Shown here one piece after another: positions 31,334 through 39,043 of a stretch of 64,000 nucleotides of DNA. The position numbers and the translations under genes were made by a program. The notes under the pieces were generated by a model. The model saw only the letters and a program-made list of their open reading frames with translations. It was not told the DNA's origin and did no database searches. Each line of letters begins with the position of its first letter. Positions within the stretch are counted from its first letter, which is position 1. Origin of the DNA: Thermococcus sp. Bubb.Bath (GTDB lineage Archaea > Methanobacteriota_B > Thermococci > Thermococcales > Thermococcaceae); NCBI RefSeq assembly GCF_012027595.1, contig NZ_SNUR01000003.1, positions 1 to 64,000 of the forward strand, written 5' to 3'.

Positions 31334-31397
31334 GTAAAGGATAAAAAGCCTTCTTTAAAGTAAGACTGAAATTGAATGGAACAGAAGGGATGAAAAA

Positions 31398-33203
31398 ATG
31401 TTCACGTTCAAACCCCGGGATCTCTTTAAAATTGAAGGGGAGTCATTCTCCAAAAGGATCAGCCATTGCCATTCCCTTCGTGAGTGGGTGCTTGATATCC
31501 TTCTTGCTCTCGTGGTGGGGGTAGGAAGTGGGTTTGGAGCGATTCTGTTCAGGTTACTGATTAAATTTTTCTATTTGAGTTTCTATCGCTTCCTTCCGAG
31601 TTTTACATACCACGGTTTCAATTTTAATCTCCTTTTTATCCCTATGGTAGGAGGTCTCATCATAGGCCCCATTGTTTACTATGTGGCTACTGAAACTAAG
31701 GGGCATGGTGTTCCGGAGCTTATGGAGTCGGTTCACTTGAAGCACGGCATCGTGAGGTTGAGGGTGCTTCCTATGAAGCTCCTTGTTTCTTCAATAACCA
31801 TTGGTAGCGGTGGAAGTGCCGGTAGAGAAGGGCCTATAGCCCAAATCGGGGGCACCATCGGGTCAATACTTGGCCAGTTCTTCAACCTGGATGAAGCCAA
31901 AAAGAAGTCGCTAATCTGCTGGGGAGCTGGGGCTGGTATAGCGGGTACATTCAACGCTCCAATCGGTGGGACTTTCTTCGGGCTGGAAGTTGTTATGGGC
32001 AAGCTAAGAGTTAGGGATATTGTACCTGCGTTTGTTGCCTCGTTGGTGAGCGCTGGTATAGTGACCGAAGTTCTGGGAAGTCGTCCTGCTTTTAAGACTA
32101 CACTTCCATGGCTTCATGTTGGCCTCGGGTCTCTTCCGATATTTGGGTTGTTGGGTATAGTGTTTGGGGTTCTTGCTTTCTTCTGGGTAAAACTCTTTTA
32201 TCTTATTGAGGACTTTTTCGAGAGGAACTTTGGGATTCCAAACTGGGTGAAGCCTGCCATTGGATTTCCAGTTGCTGGCATTTTCGGTGCGATTTTAATA
32301 TACTACTACTCGACTAGTGAAGGGATCAACCTAAGTCCCATGTACTTTGGGGTGATGGGTGTTGGATACAACGGAATAGACCTTGCCTTGAGGATGAGTT
32401 TTCCAATATACCTATTCCTTATTCTGGGACTATTGAAGATGATCTCAACAGCCTTTACAATAGGTTCTGGAGGAAGTGGGGGTATATTCGCACCCTCACT
32501 GTATGCTGGAACTATGTTTGGTATGTTTATTGGATGGACTTTGATGGGATTTCCCGCTCATCCCGATCCCAATGTTCTCCTCCCATATGCTGTGGCAGGG
32601 ATGGGGGCCCTATTTGCCGGAGCAGCTCGGGCTCCCTTAACCGCCATCTTTCAGACCGCGGAGATGACTCGAGCATTCAATCTGTTACCATCGATAACTA
32701 TCATGTATGTTTTGAGTTACATTACGTTTGATATACTGTTGAAGGGTTCGTCCATTTACACTTTGAAACTGGAGAAGAAGGGTTTGCGGATGGGGGATGA
32801 GGAACTGATGATGGACATGCTGGAAAACATAAAAGTTGGTGAAGCCATGACCCCTGCTGAGAAAGTAATCACATTCTCCCCAGATGATGACATAACTGAT
32901 GTGATGAAAACGATAGCCCTTACCTCCCATAGGACGTACCCTGTTGTTGAGGATGGAAAATTACTGGGTGTACTCGCTCTCAGAACCATTACGAAGTGCA
33001 CTAAGAAGTGTAAAAAAGTTAGTGATTTGATGTCCAGGGACATGGTTATAGCGTATCCTGACGAGAACTTGAGGGATGCCATGCTAAGGCTTGACCGGAG
33101 TAACAGGGGAAGTTTAATAGTAGTCTCCAGAGACGATGAACGGCGGCTGGTTGGTATCCTCACAAGGACGGATATCATAAGGACGCTAAGCAAGTACATA
33201 TGA
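31398..33203 (+). CDS. ClC-family chloride channel/exchanger with C-terminal CBS pair
   Basis: The 601-residue protein has ClC selectivity motifs GSGGSAGREGPIAQIGG (GREGP, with the gating Glu), GAGAGIAGTFNAPIGG and GSGGSGGIFAPSLYAG. A CBS pair forms the last 120 residues (VGEAMTPAEKVITFSPDDDI and SDLMSRDMVIAYPDENLRDA). The Glu in GREGP is found in both channels and H+/Cl- exchangers. GGGATG stands upstream of the ATG. It belongs to the ion-transport cluster with the two antiporters. Confidence 0.95.
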   Translation: MFTFKPRDLFKIEGESFSKRISHCHSLREWVLDILLALVVGVGSGFGAILFRLLIKFFYLSFYRFLPSFTYHGFNFNLLFIPMVGGLIIGPIVYYVATETKGHGVPELMESVHLKHGIVRLRVLPMKLLVSSITIGSGGSAGREGPIAQIGGTIGSILGQFFNLDEAKKKSLICWGAGAGIAGTFNAPIGGTFFGLEVVMGKLRVRDIVPAFVASLVSAGIVTEVLGSRPAFKTTLPWLHVGLGSLPIFGLLGIVFGVLAFFWVKLFYLIEDFFERNFGIPNWVKPAIGFPVAGIFGAILIYYYSTSEGINLSPMYFGVMGVGYNGIDLALRMSFPIYLFLILGLLKMISTAFTIGSGGSGGIFAPSLYAGTMFGMFIGWTLMGFPAHPDPNVLLPYAVAGMGALFAGAARAPLTAIFQTAEMTRAFNLLPSITIMYVLSYITFDILLKGSSIYTLKLEKKGLRMGDEELMMDMLENIKVGEAMTPAEKVITFSPDDDITDVMKTIALTSHRTYPVVEDGKLLGVLALRTITKCTKKCKKVSDLMSRDMVIAYPDENLRDAMLRLDRSNRGSLIVVSRDDERRLVGILTRTDIIRTLSKYI

Positions 33204-33219
33204 AACGAGAGGACGGTTT

Positions 33220-34482
33220 ATGATTGCAGATGCCGACCTCCACATTCATTCCCGCTACTCAAAGGCCGTTTCAAAGGCCATGACGATACCTAACTTAGCG
33301 AAAAATGCCCGTTTCAAGGGGCTCGGCCTCGTCGGAACCGGGGACATACTCAACCCAAACTGGGAAGAAGAGCTCCTCAAATACGCCGAAAAGGTCGACG
33401 AGGGAACCTACAAAAGGGCAGGAATCAGGTTTCTCCTCACCACCGAGGTGGAAGACGACAGAAGGGTTCACCACGTTCTCATTTTCCCGAGCATAGAAAC
33501 CGTCCGTGAGATGAGGGAGAGATTGAAGCCGTATTCAAAAAACATCGAAAGGGAGGGTAGGCCGCACGTTAATCTCTCAGCCGCAGAAATCGCAGACCTT
33601 GCCAATGAGCTCGACGTTTTAATCGGGTCAGCCCACGCGTTCACCCCCTGGACGAGCCTCTACAAGGAGTACAACAGCCTTGAAGAAGCTTATGGAGACG
33701 CAAAAATTCACTTTCTCGAGCTTGGTCTCTCCGCAGATTCAGAAATGGCCGATAGAATAAGGGCACACCACAAACTAACCTATTTAAGCAACAGCGACGC
33801 TCACTCACCTATGCCCCACAGACTTGGAAGGGAGTTCAACCGCTTCGAGGTTAAGGAGGCGACCTTTGAGGAGGTCAGGAAAGCCATCCTAAGGCGCGGC
33901 GGGAGGGAAATAATCCTCAACGCCGGTTTAGATCCAAGGCTCGGCAAGTACCATCTCACTGCCTGTTCCCGTTGCTACACGAAGTACACGCTTGAAGAGG
34001 CCAAAGCCTATCACTGGAAGTGCCCCAAATGCGGCGGGAGGATAAAGAAGGGCGTAAGGGATAGAATACTCGAACTCTCCGATACGGATGAGAGACCGGA
34101 GGACAGGCCACCCTATCTTCACCTCGCCCCCCTCGCCGAGGTAATAGCGATGGTGATTGGAAAGGGTGTGGAGACCAAATCGGTGAGGGTCATCTGGGAG
34201 CGCTTTTTGAGGGAGTTCGGGAGCGAGATAAGGGTTTTGGTCGATGTTCCCGTTGAGGCTCTTGCAGAGGTTCACGAGGGGGTTGCCAAGGCGGTATGGG
34301 CCTACCGCGAAGGAAAGCTCATAGTTGTTCCCGGTGGGGGAGGAAAGTACGGCGAGATTAAGCTCCCGGAGGAGATAAGGAAGGCGAGCATAGAGGAGCT
34401 TGAGTCAGTCGAAGTGAAAGTAGAGAGCGAGGAGATAAGGCCGAAGCAGGTGAGTTTGATGAAGTTTTCGAGAAAGGGTTAA
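33220..34482 (+). CDS. Endonuclease Q homologue (PHP domain, TIGR00375)
   Basis: The 420-residue protein has a PHP phosphoesterase domain with metal ligands in DLHIHSRYS, TEVEDDRRVHHVLIF, GSAHAFTPW and SNSDAHSPMPHRLGRE, then a zinc knuckle (CSRC ... CPKCGG) around residue 250-275 and a helical C-terminal part. This architecture and its length match Pyrococcus endonuclease Q, which nicks DNA 5' of deaminated bases and abasic sites. GAGGACGG is upstream of the ATG, 17 bases after the clc stop. It is probably transcribed with or just after clc. Confidence 0.9.
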   Translation: MIADADLHIHSRYSKAVSKAMTIPNLAKNARFKGLGLVGTGDILNPNWEEELLKYAEKVDEGTYKRAGIRFLLTTEVEDDRRVHHVLIFPSIETVREMRERLKPYSKNIEREGRPHVNLSAAEIADLANELDVLIGSAHAFTPWTSLYKEYNSLEEAYGDAKIHFLELGLSADSEMADRIRAHHKLTYLSNSDAHSPMPHRLGREFNRFEVKEATFEEVRKAILRRGGREIILNAGLDPRLGKYHLTACSRCYTKYTLEEAKAYHWKCPKCGGRIKKGVRDRILELSDTDERPEDRPPYLHLAPLAEVIAMVIGKGVETKSVRVIWERFLREFGSEIRVLVDVPVEALAEVHEGVAKAVWAYREGKLIVVPGGGGKYGEIKLPEEIRKASIEELESVEVKVESEEIRPKQVSLMKFSRKG

Positions 34483-34492
34483 ATCTGACTAA

Positions 34493-34507
34493 GTAAGAAT
34501 TTCTTAC
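34493..34507. promoter_or_regulatory. Perfect palindrome upstream of vapBC
   Basis: GTAAGAA-t-TTCTTAC is a 15-base perfect dyad ending ten bases before the antitoxin ATG. VapBC-type operons are usually repressed by the antitoxin or complex at such a dyad, so this is a likely autoregulatory operator. Confidence 0.55.
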
Positions 34508-34517
34508 AGGTGAGAAC

Positions 34518-34771
34518 ATGGAAGTGGTTCGGGTTTCCTCAAAGGGGCAGGTGGTAATCCCTAAGGAAGTGAGGGAGAGGCTGGTATAAAGGAAGGCGAG
34601 TACCTTCTCATGCTCCAGAAGGGGGACCTGATACTCATGAAAAAGCTGGATATCAACGTTGAGGAAATCCTGCAGGAGGGAGAGAAGCTCGCCAGGGAGC
34701 TTGGGATAACCAGGGGAGACGTCGGGAGTGCCATAAGGGACGTGAGGTATGGAAATGAGGCTGCTCCTTGA
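34518..34771 (+). pseudogene. vapB: AbrB-type VapB antitoxin with one-base frameshift
   Basis: The frame begins MEVVRVSSKGQVVIPKEVRE, the AbrB/MazE swapped-hairpin motif, and stops after RERLV at 34587-34589 (TAA). Shifting by one base restores IKEGEYLLMLQKGDLILMKK and the rest of a normal antitoxin of about 84 residues to the TGA at 34769-34771. A missing G in CTGG(G)TATAAAG restores the usual RLGIKEG. GGTGAGAAC precedes the ATG. The break could be true inactivation or a sequencing error. Without the antitoxin the intact toxin would be unopposed. Confidence 0.75.
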
Positions 34772-35165
34772 TACGAACGTCCTAATCTCAGCTTACTTCT
34801 GGCATGGAAACGAGAGGCGGCTTCTCTGGGAGTGTATCCTTGGAAACCATGAGTGCTTCGTTTCCGGTTATATTTTGGACGAGATGCAGGTTGTCCTCGT
34901 TCGAAAGTTCAATCTTCCCGAGGGGAGCGTTAAGCGTTACTCTTCCTTAATTCAGAGGTTTATTAAGGTAGTCAAAGCGGAAAAAGATCCTAACATCTCC
35001 TGCGACCGGAAGGACAACCCCGTAATCTGGGCCTGCGTGAAGGCAAAGGTGGATTTGTTGGTAACGGGAGATAAAGACCTTCTGTTCTTGATATATAAGA
35101 AAATGAAACTCTGTGTGGATGCGCACTGTTTTAAGGTGCTCCCCGTTAAGGAGGTTCTAAAATGA
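34755..35165 (+). CDS. vapC: PIN-domain toxin (VapC-like, COG1569 type)
   Basis: The 136-residue protein begins MRLLLDTNVLISAYF, holding the first acidic residue of PIN nucleases; further acidic sites are DEMQVVL, DNPVIWACVKAKVDLLVTGDKDLL. PIN toxins cleave RNA. The ATG at 34755 has GAGGT six bases upstream; the ATG at 34749 is too close. The start overlaps the antitoxin 3' end in a different frame, the usual arrangement. The catalytic acids look intact. Confidence 0.85.
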   Translation: MRLLLDTNVLISAYFWHGNERRLLWECILGNHECFVSGYILDEMQVVLVRKFNLPEGSVKRYSSLIQRFIKVVKAEKDPNISCDRKDNPVIWACVKAKVDLLVTGDKDLLFLIYKKMKLCVDAHCFKVLPVKEVLK

Positions 35166-36097
35166 GGGAATCCGAGATAATCACCCTTTTCCTCAAACAC
35201 CTGAAAAAACAGGGGGATCTCCCCCTTGGAGACGACGCCGGGGCTTTGAGGATGGGCCACGAGTGGCTGGTTGCCACGAACGACATGCTCGTCAGAAAAA
35301 CGGACGTTCCCGACATAATGACGCCTGAGCAGGTCGGCTTCAAGGCCGTAACCATGAACGTGAGCGATGTAGCTGCTATGGGGGCTAAGCCTGTGGGGTT
35401 CCTCTTTTCACTGGGGATTCCAGCGGGACTTGGTGCGGATTACCTCGAAGGAATTGCGAGGGGAATAGAGAACGCCCTGGAGTTCTACGATGTTCCAGTC
35501 CTTAGCGCCGACACCAACGAGGCCGACGATTTGATAATAGACGGGATTGCCCTCGGGATAACGGGAAAACCCCTTACACGCTCAGGAGCAAAGCCAGGCG
35601 ACCTCGTCTGCGTTACCGGCGACCTTGGAAGGGCTCTGGCTGGATACCTCGTGTGGAGGCACAATCTTGAGGTTCCTAAAGATATCAGGAATTCACTCTA
35701 CGAGAAGTTTCTCTCCCCAAAGGCGAGGGTTAGTGAGGGTATCCTTCTCGGCGGAATAGCTAACGCGGCCATAGACGTAAGCGACGGCCTCTCCAAGGAG
35801 CTTTATCTCCTGGCGGGGATGAGCGGGGTTAGGATTAGGATAAGCTCTGCCCGCCTTCCCATTCGGGAAGAAGTGGTCAAAGTAGCGGAAACCCTCTCTC
35901 TGGATCCGGTGGAGGTTGCCCTCTCCAGTGGAGAGGAGTTTGAGCTCCTCTTTACCGTCACCTCTGAGAATGTACTTGGCCTCGACTTTGATTTTACTGT
36001 CATCGGGCGAGCTGAGAAGGGAGCCGGAGTCTATATCGACGGCACACCCCTTCCACGGGGTGGTTGGGAGCACCTTGTGACCCATAGTTTCATATGA
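35162..36097 (+). CDS. thiL: Thiamine-monophosphate kinase
   Basis: The 311-residue protein phosphorylates thiamine monophosphate to the active diphosphate. LPLGDDAGAL is the N-terminal Mg-ATP motif; VSDVAAMGAKPVGFLFSLGI and AAIDVSDGLSKELYLLA are the PurM/ThiL-fold signatures. Its ATG overlaps the vapC stop (ATGA), so the genes may be co-transcribed. The length is normal. Confidence 0.94.
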   Translation: MRESEIITLFLKHLKKQGDLPLGDDAGALRMGHEWLVATNDMLVRKTDVPDIMTPEQVGFKAVTMNVSDVAAMGAKPVGFLFSLGIPAGLGADYLEGIARGIENALEFYDVPVLSADTNEADDLIIDGIALGITGKPLTRSGAKPGDLVCVTGDLGRALAGYLVWRHNLEVPKDIRNSLYEKFLSPKARVSEGILLGGIANAAIDVSDGLSKELYLLAGMSGVRIRISSARLPIREEVVKVAETLSLDPVEVALSSGEEFELLFTVTSENVLGLDFDFTVIGRAEKGAGVYIDGTPLPRGGWEHLVTHSFI

Positions 36098-36101
36098 AAC
36101 T
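36086..36101. promoter_or_regulatory. Perfect 16-base palindrome at the ArsR-gene promoter
   Basis: AGTTTCATATGAAACT reads identically on both strands. It covers the thiL stop codon and abuts the TATA-like ctttttaag of the ArsR-family gene, so repressor binding would block TBP/TFB. This is the expected site of autoregulation. Confidence 0.6.
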
Positions 36102-36139
36102 TTTTAAGCATTCTCTCCTTCTTTTGTATGGTGATATGA

Positions 36140-36541
36140 ATGAAGGTCAGGGAGTTAATTGCCGGACTCGATGAGAAGCAGAGGAGGAGTGTTTCCAAGT
36201 GCCTTGATGAGTGCAGGCTCGTTGATCCCGAGGAGGAGGTTCTGGTTGAGGTTTCCAAAGAGGTCCTGGATTTCGTTAAGGTTCTGGCCAACCCGATACG
36301 CCTTTCCATCCTGAAGATGCTCATGAATCGCTGGATGTGTGTCTGCCTGATAGCGAAGGCCCTGGACCAGGACCAGACCCTTATAAGCCACCACCTGCGT
36401 TCCCTTAAGAGGATGGGCCTACTTGAAGAGAGGAGGGAGGGCAAAATTCGCTTTTACAGAACCAACCCCAAGAGCCTCCGCGAGGGCATAGATGGACTGA
36501 TAAAGGAGATTGGGGTGCCAAAAAGTGAGGCCTCAGACTGA
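36140..36541 (+). CDS. ArsR-family winged-helix regulator
   Basis: The 133-residue protein carries the ArsR-type winged helix LANPIRLSILKMLMNRWMCV, CLIAKALDQDQTLISHHLRS, LKRMGLLEERREGKIRFYRT. The CVC at the start of the recognition region is reminiscent of ELCVCDL metal-binding sites of ArsR/SmtB regulators, so a thiophilic metal or redox signal is possible. A further Cys pair (SKCLDEC) lies at the N-terminus. A perfect palindrome (36086-36101) lies at its promoter. The MazG-like gene overlaps its end. Confidence 0.88.
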   Translation: MKVRELIAGLDEKQRRSVSKCLDECRLVDPEEEVLVEVSKEVLDFVKVLANPIRLSILKMLMNRWMCVCLIAKALDQDQTLISHHLRSLKRMGLLEERREGKIRFYRTNPKSLREGIDGLIKEIGVPKSEASD

Positions 36542-36821
36542 AGTCGATGAACTCATTGAGCGCATGGGGGGCTACTGGTCCCCCTTCCAAATGCTCGCCG
36601 CCCTCGTTGAGGAAGTGGGGGAGCTCGCCGATGCAATGCTGGCCTTTGAGGGGGTAAAGGGGAGAGCCGATAAAGCTAACCTGGAGGAGGAGCTTGGGGA
36701 TGCCCTTTTTGCCCTGGCGTGCATAGCCAATTTTTACGGGTTCGACATGGAAGAGGCCCTTCATAAGAGCGTTGAAAAGTATCGGAAGAGAGACCTCAAC
36801 AAGCGTTTCGACGTCCGTTGA
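36525..36821 (+). CDS. MazG-like nucleotide pyrophosphohydrolase
   Basis: The 98-residue single-domain protein has the MazG metal-binding signature EEVGELADAMLAFE and EELGDALFALACIANFYG. Such enzymes hydrolyse NTPs or dNTPs to monophosphates. The GTG start at 36525 has GGGGTG upstream and overlaps the ArsR gene by 17 bases, showing translational coupling. An earlier TTG (36510) lies inside that site and was rejected. Confidence 0.85.
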   Translation: MRPQTEVDELIERMGGYWSPFQMLAALVEEVGELADAMLAFEGVKGRADKANLEEELGDALFALACIANFYGFDMEEALHKSVEKYRKRDLNKRFDVR

Positions 36822-36895
36822 AGCAAAGCTTATAACCCCCCAATGTTACTCCCATCGTTGTTGATAATAATACTCTAACGGATGGGAGGACTTGA

Positions 36896-37114
36896 ATGTT
36901 CGAGTCTGTTGTTAGCTCCGCTGGTAGGTATGCATCCCTGGTTAAGGGGGTCCCCCTCTATTACCTTCTCATTGCCATCGCTCTCTACTATATCAGCGTC
37001 GTTATCTACGCCCTCCGCTGGAAGCTGGTTCTAAAGGGGGTCGGTAAAGATGCGTCCCTGGTCGAGCTCATCAAAGCCCTAATGGCGGGACTTTTTGTCA
37101 ACACCGTTACCTGA
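36896..37114 (+). pseudogene. Truncated UPF0104 flippase-like membrane protein (N-terminal remnant)
   Basis: The 72-residue frame begins MFESVVSSAGRYASLVKGVP and contains YALRWKLVLKGVGK, the first transmembrane region of UPF0104 (lysylphosphatidylglycerol-synthase-type flippase) proteins, which have about 300 residues. It runs out at LFVNTVT-stop where the family normally continues. Directly downstream is the tail of a glycosyltransferase, so an internal deletion has joined the two. GGGAGGA precedes the ATG and a promoter (gcttataac) remains. Confidence 0.75.
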
Positions 37115-37256
37115 TACTTAACGATCAGAACCTCGGCAAAAGGCTGAGCCGCCTTGGAGGAAGAGGGTGGAGGAGGTCTACGACTGGAGGGTCATCGTCA
37201 AGAAGACGGAGCAAAAATACCTTCAGGTTCTTGACGAGGTGGCGGAGAATGGGTAG
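37108..37256 (+). pseudogene. C-terminal remnant of a GT4-type glycosyltransferase, frameshifted
   Basis: Frame one gives ILNDQNLGKRLSRLG, then a one-base shift to the third frame gives RKRVEEVYDWRVIVKKTE followed by QKYLQVLDEVAENG and TAG at 37254-37256. This run is the classic last-helix end of family-4 glycosyltransferases (NDxxLxxxL..xGRKRVEEVYDW). The other roughly 330 residues are absent. The stop overlaps the start of the deacetylase frame. Confidence 0.7.
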
Positions 37257-37974
37257 AATCGTTGCGCTCACCTTTGACGTGGAGCAGGACTGTCCACCCT
37301 TCGCGGAGACGAAGAACGGGATGCGGTACGGCCTTCCAAAGGTTATGGACCTCCTTGAGGGGTACGGGATTAAGGGGACGTTCCTCTTCACGGGCAGGAT
37401 GGCGGAGGAGTTCCCGGAGCTTGCCAGGAGAGCGGCCAAAAAGCACGAGCTCGGCTGCCACGGCCTGGAACACGAGAGGTTTGACAGGCTGTCTATGGAC
37501 GAGGTCAGAAAACGGCTTTTGGAGGCCAGGGGAATACTCACCCGTTTTGGAGAGATTATCTCCTTTCGCGCCCCCAATTTCCAGTTTCCCGACGAGTACT
37601 ACCCCCTTCTAGCTCAGCTCGGGTTCAAAGTCGACTCTACCAAAGCGAGACACAAGGGGTGGAAGAAGGGAGTCGTCCAGATTGGGGGAATAACCGAGGT
37701 TCCCGCCACCACCTCGATAGTCACGAGGCTCCCCTGGAGACTCCAGGAACGCTTTCACAGGAAGTTCGAGAGTCCCGTTGTCTAACATCTTCCACCCGTG
37801 GGAGTTCATTGAAATGAGCAGGAAGCTCAGGCCCGACTGCTGGTTCGGAACTGGAGATAATGCCCTGGAGAACCTCCGCAGGCTGATTGAGTTTCACTGG
37901 ATTCTGGTTCAACGTTCCTCACCCCCCACGAGATAGGCGGGAGGATGGGAAAGGCTAAAACTTCCAACGACTAA
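37249..37974 (+). pseudogene. Polysaccharide deacetylase with two compensating frameshifts
   Basis: The ATG at 37249 opens MGRIVALTFDVEQD, the NodB catalytic motif (TFDVE.D), followed by GTFLFTGRMAEEF, HELGCHGLEHERFD and FRAPNFQFPD. The frame stops at 37783-37785. One extra base there restores VVNIFHPWEFIEMSRKLRPD in the second frame; a missing base near 37897 returns to the first frame as LDSGSTFLTPHEIGGRMGK, ending with TAA at 37972-37974. Total coding potential is about 240 residues, normal for the family. Both breaks could be sequence errors, but the neighbouring genes are also truncated. Confidence 0.75.
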
Positions 37975-37991
37975 TTCTCTTCGGTGAGAAC

Positions 37992-39041
37992 ATGAGGGAA
38001 GCGATGTACTGGGAGCCCCTTGATGGGAAGAGGGTGAGGTGCAAACTCTGCCCCCTGAACTGCATAATCGATGAGGGGAAGAGGGGTTCCTGCAAAATTC
38101 GGAAGAACATCGATGGAAAGCTCTACACCCTAAACTACGGCAAGGTCTCGGCTATTGCTGCGGACCCCGTTGAGAAAAAGCCGCTCTTTCACTTCTGGCC
38201 CGGTTCCTGTGCCTTCTCGATAGCCACAGTTGGCTGCAACATGCACTGCAAACACTGCCAGAACTGGGAGATAAGCCAGAGCGACGAGAACTTTCCCTAC
38301 CTCCACGATATGACCCCCGAGATGGTAGTCGCGATGGCCAAGCGTCATGGCTGCGAGAGCATAGCCTACACCTACAACGAGCCGGTAATATGGTACGAGT
38401 TCGTCCTCGACACGGCAAAACTCGCCAGGAAGGAGGGTCTCCACAACCTCATGATAACCAACGGCTACATCAACGAGGAACCCTTCAGAGAACTCGCTCC
38501 ATATATCGATGCCATGAACATAGACATCAAGGCCTTCGACGACAGATTTTACATGAAGATAGCGAGCGTGCCGAGCGGGGAGCCTAGCAGGAGAACCGCT
38601 GTGATAGCGAAGAAAGACTTTGGAATCCACGTCGAGCTGACCTACTTGATAATCCCTACTCTGAACGACAAGGAAGAGGAAATCAGAAACTTCGCCCGTT
38701 GGGTCGTTGAGAACCTTGGCGACGACACTCCGGTGCATTTCTCCCGCTTCTTCCCGCAGTACAAGCTCCTTCACCTCCTGCCAACTCCGGTGGAGACCGT
38801 TGAGATGGCCTACCGCGTCGCGAGGGAAGAAGGTTTGAAGTTCGTTTACGTCGGCAACGTGCCGGGGCATCCTGGGGAGAACACGTACTGCCCGAAGTGC
38901 GGGAGGCCTGTGATAGAGCGCGTTGGCTTTGAGATAACCGGGTACCACGTAACCCCCGATGGAAAGTGCGAGTACTGCGGTGAGAAGCTCCCAATAGTCG
39001 GGACTTACAAGAAAAAAGAATATCCTGGCATGTGGTGGTAG
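37992..39041 (+). CDS. amrS: Radical SAM protein AmrS (AmmeMemoRadiSam system)
   Basis: The 349-residue protein has the radical SAM cluster CNMHCKHCQNWEISQ in the CxxxCxxC form. Extra Cys motifs lie at the start (CKLCPLNC) and end (CPKCGRP, CEYCGEK). This layout and the opening MREAMYWEPLDGKRVRCKLC match AmrS, whose AmmeMemoRadiSam partners (AMMECR1 and Memo) lie elsewhere. The reaction is not established. GGTGAGAAC precedes the ATG. Confidence 0.92.
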   Translation: MREAMYWEPLDGKRVRCKLCPLNCIIDEGKRGSCKIRKNIDGKLYTLNYGKVSAIAADPVEKKPLFHFWPGSCAFSIATVGCNMHCKHCQNWEISQSDENFPYLHDMTPEMVVAMAKRHGCESIAYTYNEPVIWYEFVLDTAKLARKEGLHNLMITNGYINEEPFRELAPYIDAMNIDIKAFDDRFYMKIASVPSGEPSRRTAVIAKKDFGIHVELTYLIIPTLNDKEEEIRNFARWVVENLGDDTPVHFSRFFPQYKLLHLLPTPVETVEMAYRVAREEGLKFVYVGNVPGHPGENTYCPKCGRPVIERVGFEITGYHVTPDGKCEYCGEKLPIVGTYKKKEYPGMWW

Positions 39042-39043
39042 GA

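Noticed and set aside
34583-34592. Programmed frameshift in vapB
   Set aside because: No slippery heptamer or downstream structure is evident; a missing G explains the break more simply, though it is not excluded.
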